Source: Hibiscus mutabilis
Lineage: Eukaryota; Streptophyta; Magnoliopsida; Malvales; Malvaceae
Length of the DNA: 64,000 bases
Direction: 5' to 3'
Assembly: GCA_019671005.1 (NCBI GenBank)
Contig: CM033725.1
Coordinates: 57,571,316-57,635,315, forward strand
In this document: piece after piece, positions 58,256 to 64,000 of the stretch
How positions within the stretch are numbered: position 1 is the stretch's first letter
Layout of the letters: the number at the start of each line of letters is the position of its first letter
Position numbers and translations under genes: made by a program
The notes under the pieces: generated by a model
Database searches by the model: none
Told to the model about the DNA's origin: nothing
The model's input: only the letters and a program-made list of their open reading frames with translations

Positions 58256-58740
58256 CTCTAATTTTAGTCGCACCAGTACCAGATCGACCATTAATTCTCT
58301 GCATGACAGTTTTTAAGAATTCAATGGGATGCGTATTGGGGCAACACGATGAGTCAGGAAAAAGGGAGCAAGCCATCTATTACCTAAGCAGGAAATTCAA
58401 TAATTGCGAAACGTGGTACCCGCCAGTGCAGAAGCTGTGTTGTGCTCTAGTTTGGGCTACCAAGTGGCTTAGACAATATATGTTGTACCATACTACTTGG
58501 TTGATATCCAAGCTAGACCCATTGAAGTTCTTAATGGAAGCGCCAACACTAACAAGAAGGATGACCCGATGGCAGATGCTCTTATCCGAATTCGATATTG
58601 TATACGTTAACCAGAAAGCCGTAAAGGGGAGTGCCATAGCAGATTTCCTAGCTAGTCATGCTTCGGACGACTATGAGGCATTGAACTTTAATTTATCAGA
58701 CGAAGACTTGATTTGCATTACAACCGAGGAAGAGGTTTCA
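58256..58740 (+). pseudogene. Ogre RNase H (first, retroviral type)
   Basis: In the shifted frame: VAPVPDRPLILCM, SMGCVLGQHDESGKREQAIY, YPPVQKLCCALVWATKWLRQ, and MTRWQMLLSEFDIVYVNQKA, ending with KGSAIADFLASHA. The usual second-half residues are visible. It is out of frame with RT. Confidence 0.85.
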
Positions 58741-59110
58741 GATGATAAATCATGGAAGCTTTACTTCGATTGAGCCTCTAATGCTCTCGGACATAGGATA
58801 GGAGCCGTGCTAATTTCTCCTGAGGATGTCTATTATCCCTTCACCAACAGATTAGAATTCTTCTGTACCAACAATATAGCTGAATACGAAGATTGCGTTA
58901 TGGGACTAAATTTAGCTATTGAAAGAAATGTTAAGGAACTTCTAGTATTCGGAGATTCATCCTTAGTAATTTACTAATTGCAAGGGGAATGGGAAACCAG
59001 GGACCCGAAGTTGGTCAAATATTACGAATTGATTCGAGAGCTCACCAAAGAGTTTGAAAAGGTTAGCTTCAATTACCTGCCCTGAGAAAAAAAATCAGAT
59101 GGCAGATGCC
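58741..59110 (+). pseudogene. Second (additional) RNase H of the Tat/Ogre lineage
   Basis: Starts WKLYFD with TGA at 58771 in place of the Gly codon of YFDGASN. It continues GHRIGAVLISPEDVYYPFTN, NNIAEYEDCVMGL and LLVFGDSSLVIY. A TAA at 58975 replaces a Gln codon, and there is a TGA near 59082 plus a frameshift in an A run before NQMADALAALATMF. An extra RNase H between the first and integrase is the signature of Tat/Ogre. Confidence 0.88.
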
Positions 59111-59816
59111 TTGGCAGCCTTGGCAACCATGTTTAAAACAAACACCGGGGCAAAAATGAAGCTCATTGAGATGCGGACATTTGAAAGGCATGCTCATTGT
59201 TGTAATGTACAGGAAGAGATTGATGGAAACCCATGGTACTATGACATCTTGCAATATGTCAAGCTTCGAAAGTATCCAAAAGGGGCAAATAACAATGACA
59301 GAAAGACACTCAGAAAAATGGCAACAAGATATGTCCTAGATGGGGAGATCCTATATAGGAGAAGTCATGATCAGGCATTGCTGAGATGTGTGGATGCCCG
59401 GGAGGCGAAGGAGATTTTAGCCGAAGTACATGACGACCTCTGTGGAACGCACGCCAACGGGCTGTCTATAGCCCAAAAAATTATGAGATATTGTTATTTC
59501 TGGTTGACCATGGAGGGAGATTGCATCGATTACGCCAAGAAATGCCACAAATGCCAAATTTACGCTGACAAGATTCACGCACCCCCATCGCCTTTACACA
59601 CCATGAATTCTCCGTGGCCTTTCGCGGCGTGGGGTATGGACGTCATCGGGCAGATTCATCCGAAAGCTTCCAATGGACACCGTTTCATTTTGGTCGCCAT
59701 AGACTATTTCACTAAATGGGTAGAGGCAGCGTCTTACGCCAACATCACAAGGACTACAGTATGTAAGTTCTTAAAGAAGGAGATTATTTGTCGATACGGA
59801 TTGCCAGAAAGGGTCA
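59111..59816 (+). pseudogene. Ogre integrase, truncated by insertion of M2
   Basis: The HHCC zinc domain is complete: HDDLCGTHANG, then CHKCQIYADKIH. The core starts AAWGMDVIGQIHPK with the first catalytic Asp, and YFTKWVEAASYANITRTTV follows. The sequence stops at GLPERVM (59816), just before the SDNG block with the second Asp. The C-terminal part is not in the window. Confidence 0.92.
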
Positions 59817-61370
59817 TGTAGCGCGTAATAAGTGCTACGCAATTGTGCAAGTATACACGTCGCAAGTTATAGTATAAAAGATATCGTCTCCACAGGGATT
59901 GGTGCTACTTCAAGAATCTAGTCTCTTGCACTGTAAAAAGTAAAAACACAAGTAAAAGATTATAGAAGTTTTAACTAATCTAGAAAGCAAATAAGTAAAA
60001 GAAAAGATGTATTCAATTGAGAGAGATAGGCTAGGTTATCGTGAGTTGAGGTGTGATAGCCGATTGGATCGTCTTGGTAAAAGAGTGCACGGGCAACTCA
60101 GTTGCCGTGGCAACTTGCACGATGGGGTTGCCTTGGCAACTAATTGATGGTTGTCTGGGCGACTAGTTGGGCAACTACTTGGGCGACTGGGCAGCAACTT
60201 CAAGGTTCGGCGGAGCGTTCTTCAATGGTTTCTTCTTATCCCTAAGTCGAAACTCTAGTTACTTGTGCATGCCTTGATAATACATCCCTGCGTGAATCAA
60301 GGGTGAACAACAACCAATCTTGCGCTCTTCTTAGCCGTTAAAATCCTTAACTTATTCCTAAGCCTGATTAATCTTCACCATCATTGGATAAAGATCATAT
60401 TCATTCGTTTCTTGAATCTAACTCTCCTGATATTAGATAAATGGATGAAATCACGAGATCCTCTCCCAATTCACTCGCAAACAATAATAAGAACCAAGAA
60501 TGAATAAACCTTGAAATAGAAAAGTGCAAACTCTTATTACCTAAACAAAAACCAAAAGTTTCTCACAACCACAAGACACAATAACCATAGCCAAGTAAAT
60601 TTAGTTCATGGCTAGGTTCCAAAGAAACACAAGATAAACAATCCCTAGCATGAACCCAATCGAACAAGGAAGAAAAGATGAAGGAGGAGGCTTGTCGAAA
60701 TCCTCCTTGCCCTTGACGCTTGTCGAAAATTCTCTCCTCTTGCCCTACTTGGACTTGTCGAAATTTCCCTCTTGCTCTCTCTATGCATCTTGTCGAAATC
60801 TCCTTGATATTTATAGGGCTAGGCCAAAGTCGTTCTTTGAGGAGGAGTTTGAGTTGGAATTAAATTATCTTTAAAGAATATAATTCTTTATTATAATTTT
60901 ATTCCTATTAGAACTTCTCCTATCTTCTTGGAATTTAATTCTTCTTTAATCTCTGCATGGCAATCAAATTCCTTTGGGCTTGGGCCTTGCTCCATGTCAT
61001 CTTGGGCTTGTAAAGTCATGAATTTCGACATCCATATTGCTCTTTGTCTTTGTCGACAAATGCCATGGCAACTGGCTCGGCGTCTCCTTCATGTATTGCC
61101 CTGGCAACTAGCTCGGCATATCCTTCATGTATTGCCCTTGAAACTAGCTCGGCATATCCTTTGGCAAGTGATCCTGCACATACACACACAAAAACACACC
61201 AAAGCAGCATCTATTTCCACAAAAATCACCAAGTTATGTAATCAAGCTCAACGATTAAAGGAAACATGGATTAATGCATGAATGGCTAACTATGCAACTA
61301 ATATGAGCCTAAGTCTAACAATAATATGAGTAAAAAGGGTAAGAAAAATAGTACTTTTGAACACTTATCA
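59817..61370 (-). repeat. 3' LTR of M2
   Basis: Starts TGTAGCGCGTAATAAGTGC and ends CACTTATCA on the plus strand. It aligns end to end with the M1 3' LTR. The start could shift by a few bases because the flank ends CATGTA. Confidence 0.9.
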
Positions 61371-61407
61371 CACCCCCAAACTCGAACTATTGCTTGTCCT
61401 CAAGCAA
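61371..61407 (-). other. Polypurine tract and hairpin next to the 3' LTR of M2
   Basis: Same arrangement as in M1: hairpin TTGCTTGAGGACAAGCAA (61407-61390, minus strand), then CGAGTTTGGGGGTG. Confidence 0.85.
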
Positions 61408-61654
61408 TGCAAACTCATAATTACCTGCCAAGACTTCAATTTTCACAAACTCAGCTTTGAACTTGATTTCAATTGTCTGAACCGGGGCACAAAGTATGAT
61501 TGGCTTTTTATTTTTCAGAAAACTGAGGAATTACTCGGAATCAAACTATAATGCTTGTGAGTGTGTGCGGAGTTGTGTGCAAGTTGATTTTTCGGATTCT
61601 ATGCAAACATAGGTTTTCAAATTACTTCATTGGGTTCTTTTTAACATGTTTTAA

Positions 61655-61839
61655 CTAGAGCCAATTTCGGGCACCTCTAGTGTTTTATTTTTAGTTTTCT
61701 TAAGTTAATTTAATTGACTAGAGCCGGTTTCGGGCACCTCTAGTTAAAATTTTTTTTAACGCCTCCTAGAGCCAGTTTCGGGCACCTCTAGTGATCAATT
61801 TTTTTAGCATATGCTAGAGCCAATTTCGGGCACCTCTAG
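61655..61839 (-). repeat. Four hairpin repeats of M2
   Basis: CTAGAGCC...GGGCACCTCTAG units at 61655-61680, 61728-61743 (end of unit), 61766-61791 and 61814-61839. Here all four read TTTCGGGCACC, a cleaner form than in M1. Confidence 0.9.
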
Positions 61840-62145
61840 CATTCATCCAATTTTTATTCTAATCCCCCAATTAGTTAATTATCAACCTAAGTTTACTAGA
61901 ACTCCTTAAATCAATCAAACCACAACAATGTTTCATCAAATTTAGCATCATAGTAAAATTCTAAGTTTTTTCCATGGTTATCCTAGAATAAAAATTCTAT
62001 TAATTAAGTGCATTGGAAAAGTCATCATCGAATATTCATCAAATCTAAGCAATTCTTGTTTCAATTAAAGGCATGGCAAGCAATTTATGTATCCTAAATG
62101 TAATACTTTAAATCAATGTAATTAAACATGGTAACTACTAATAAC

Positions 62146-62186
62146 AATCCCCCCCAAACTCGAGTGAGGCATTGTCCTCAATGCAT
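62146..62186 (-). other. Second hairpin plus purine tract of M2
   Basis: Minus strand GCATTGAGGACAATGC (62184-62169) then CTCGAGTTTGGGGGGG. It follows the stop of the PF20167-like gene by about 40 bases. Confidence 0.7.
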
Positions 62187-62224
62187 GCATAAAAATAACG
62201 AAAAATAAAAATGCATACGAGGAC

Positions 62225-63664
62225 TTACTCCGAGAGTTCGTCATCATAGATGATTAGTTTCCTTCTAGTTGGTGTCTTGATTCTTTTGCTTGAACGCGAT
62301 GGTTGTTTTCTTGTTGCCGGTGGTGGAATCGATCCTCGTACGGGGTTGTCCTCATCGTTCTCTTCATCAATATCAATGGCTTTTCGCTTGGAGGATTCAA
62401 TTGGTGCGGTCTTTATTGGTTCAATGGAGGACTCGTCCGAATCTGAAAAATCAGAAAATGATTCCGTAGGAGTTGATTCGGGCATAGGTGCTTTACCTTT
62501 GGCTTTTGCAGTGGTTGCCGGGATGTCTTTAGCTTTGGTTGCCGTGGCATCAGCTTCTTTGGTTGCCGTGGCAAGGATATCGGCGGGAAAGATTGGGAAC
62601 GGCACGCGATTGTCCGGGTACTTTTTTAGGATGACTTGGGTGATGGCATTGTTGTGCTCCTTCATGTACCACATGAACATTAGTTGCCGATCTTCAATTT
62701 GCCTTAGGCGGCTTGTCAATGGGTTCAAAAGTGCTTCAAAGTGTCCCGGGATTAATGGCCGAGTTGCCCTGGCGTTAGGTGCTTGGGCATTAGGGATTGC
62801 CGCGGCGGCAGGAGTTGCCGTGGTAATTGGAGGCCTTGAAGAATATTCCGGTGCCTCTCCCATTAGCTTCCGGATTAATGCTTGATTCCAACCAGACTTG
62901 GGTAGGGCCTTTTCATCGGTGGACTCACTCGGGACATGCATCTCCTTGCAAAGATTAGAAATTAAGCAAGGGAAGAAAAGATAACCCTTATCTTTTGAGC
63001 TGCATACAAAAATCTCATCACAAATAATTTTTCCAATGTTAATGATGCGATTATGCAAAATAGAATGTATGAGCAAAAGACGTGGTATATCAACGGTAGT
63101 ATTGTGTGTGGAGGGCATTAAAGAAGTTTTAACAAACTTATTCCATAGTTTTGCCTCGGGTTTAAACCGAAGGTGATTTACTGTGCCCTTGTATTTACCG
63201 TCGTTCCAATGAGTTCCCGGTTGAGTGAGTTCTTGAAGCACCTTGTCGAGTTGCTTGGGATTGATTTGGTCAACGAAGGCTTGATGCTCGTCCTTCTCAA
63301 TGTAAAGTCCGTAAAAGGTGTTGATGCTTTCGGGACTTGTAAGTATGGCCTTGTCACGAACAAAAACATAAGGATTATCCGGGTTAGGTGAGTGAGCATA
63401 GAATTCTCTTACCCATGAGATATTACCCGGTTCCGGTTGATGGCAAAAGATTTGCCACTTTTGGTGTGCAATCCTCTTGAAGATGAATGGTTCAAGGCCG
63501 AAATCTTGATGAGAGTTGGAGTATTCAAAGCCTTGTTCTTCATGAATCTTCCGGCTTTCAAACTTGGATTGAAATCTTTCTTGAACCGCCGGTGTAGCAA
63601 ACTTCTTGTATCTTGGTTCTTTGGAGGAACTTGGATGAACTAAAAGTTTAATCTTGGATGCCAT
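62225..63664 (-). CDS. PF20167-like (putative plant transposon protein domain) ORF, intact, 479 aa
   Basis: The function of this family is unknown; it is found in Athila-type elements between integrase and the 3' LTR, in the place of the ATHILA ORF of element B. The ATG at 63664 is the first in the frame and gives MASKIKLLVHPSSS. Residues about 40-260 form the domain: GFEYSNSHQDFGLEPFIF, WVREFYAHSPNPDNPYVFVR, GTHWNDGKYKGTVNHL, KLWNKFVKTSLMPSTHNTTV, RLLLIHSILHNRIINIGKII, and FFPCLISNLCKEMHVP. After a Pro/Ala-rich linker comes a helical segment (LTSRLRQIEDRQLMFMWYMK), repeats with ATATKAKD encoded by GCCGTGGC motifs, a Ser/Asp/Glu-rich acidic region, and a basic stretch (SRSSKRIKTPTRRKL) that could be a nuclear localisation signal. 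No membrane segment or signal peptide is seen, so an envelope role is unlikely. Confidence 0.85.
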   Translation of the reverse strand: MASKIKLLVHPSSSKEPRYKKFATPAVQERFQSKFESRKIHEEQGFEYSNSHQDFGLEPFIFKRIAHQKWQIFCHQPEPGNISWVREFYAHSPNPDNPYVFVRDKAILTSPESINTFYGLYIEKDEHQAFVDQINPKQLDKVLQELTQPGTHWNDGKYKGTVNHLRFKPEAKLWNKFVKTSLMPSTHNTTVDIPRLLLIHSILHNRIINIGKIICDEIFVCSSKDKGYLFFPCLISNLCKEMHVPSESTDEKALPKSGWNQALIRKLMGEAPEYSSRPPITTATPAAAAIPNAQAPNARATRPLIPGHFEALLNPLTSRLRQIEDRQLMFMWYMKEHNNAITQVILKKYPDNRVPFPIFPADILATATKEADATATKAKDIPATTAKAKGKAPMPESTPTESFSDFSDSDESSIEPIKTAPIESSKRKAIDIDEENDEDNPVRGSIPPPATRKQPSRSSKRIKTPTRRKLIIYDDELSE

Positions 63665-64000
63665 GTATGATCTTGGTTGTGAGTAAAAACAAAGAAAAGA
63701 AAAGAAAATAAACTAAAAAGTTGCAAGATAGAAAGTAGGAATAGGTTAAGGGTGATGGGTTTTTATAGAAAAGATAGGTGGTTGGGATTGGGGGAAATCG
63801 AAAAAAAGGTTTAGGGTTTGGTAGGGATTTTCGACAAAGGGGTTTTGGTTAGGATGAATTGGAGGCTTTATATAAGCCTTAGATTCAGCCCATTAGTTTC
63901 CTTGTTGAAGATGTTTTCCTACTTGGTTTAGAATTCCTTCTTTCTCTTGAACTTCCTTTCCTACAATTCAAAAACAAATCAAATAAGGATTAAAATTAAA
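63665..64000. other. Upstream leader of the PF20167-like gene in M2
   Basis: Non-coding, matching 46499-46835 in M1. It contains TTTATATAAGCC (63867) on the plus strand. Nothing else is recognised. Confidence 0.5.

Larger units (their letters stand above)
35760..59816 (+). mobile_element. Tat/Ogre-type Ty3/gypsy element, interrupted by element M1 and truncated by M2
   Basis: Order on the plus strand: LTR, Tat/Ogre primer site, extra ORF1 with a DUF7745-like domain and coiled coil, gag, protease with DNGSA, RT with YVDDM, RNase H, a second RNase H, and integrase. An ORF upstream of gag and dual RNase H are diagnostic of Tat/Ogre. All genes carry stops or frameshifts. M1 splits gag; M2 ends the integrase. 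The parts left and right of M1 overlap by about 230 bases and may come from two different Ogre copies. Confidence 0.85.
59817..64000 (-). mobile_element. M2: second copy of the M element, cut by the window end
   Basis: Same family and orientation as M1: LTR (59817-61370), purine tract, four hairpin repeats, second hairpin-purine module, and an intact PF20167-like gene. It inserted in the Ogre integrase. The rest of the element lies beyond 64000. Confidence 0.92.

Overview
This is a stretch of plant nuclear DNA, almost certainly from a eudicot. The evidence is nested Ty3/gypsy LTR retrotransposons of plant-only lineages (Athila and Tat/Ogre), a CACTA transposon end, and AtMC9-like type II metacaspase genes with a GT-AG intron. 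The Ogre-type leading ORF and the LTR styles remind me of Malvaceae (cotton, cacao), but that is an impression from memory and not a proof. No tRNA, rRNA, CRISPR or bacterial feature was seen.

Layout. (1) 1-13.6 kb: two decayed Athila-type elements head to tail. Element A (to 3754) has lost reverse transcriptase, RNase H and integrase. Element B (from 3755) keeps a 5' LTR, a perfect tRNA-Asp primer-binding site, broken gag-pol and a broken ATHILA-ORF-like gene. (2) 13.7-19.6 kb: a CACTA terminus, LTR-like debris, a long Del/Tekay-style LTR in minus orientation ending at 18957, and degenerate minisatellites. (3) 19.9-35.3 kb: the only host gene region, a cluster of five AtMC9-like metacaspase loci. 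MC1 (minus) and MC2 (plus) have full-length reading frames; MC3, MC4 and MC5 are damaged. A 546-bp foldback MITE with a 9-bp target duplication lies between MC4 and MC5. (4) 35.8-59.8 kb: a Tat/Ogre-type element on the plus strand with LTR, primer site, DUF7745-like ORF, gag, protease, RT, two RNases H and a truncated integrase. It is interrupted twice by a second Athila-type family, here called M, in minus orientation: M1 at 42662-54327 with both LTRs, and M2 from 59817 past the window end.

How it fits together. The metacaspase cluster is the biological centre. Metacaspases of this type are cysteine proteases with a His-Cys dyad. No copy here keeps both residues: MC1 has the Cys but Tyr in place of His, MC2 has the His but Ser in place of Cys, MC5 has Tyr and Gly, and MC3 lacks both regions. 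The two full-length copies therefore carry complementary single lesions. Family M is also unusual. It is sprinkled, in coding and non-coding parts alike, with a short palindromic motif (GCCnnGGC, often TTGCCnnGGCAA), has four short hairpin repeats near its 3' LTR, and carries a duplicated hairpin plus purine-tract module. The join between the Ogre element and M1 is not a simple insertion.
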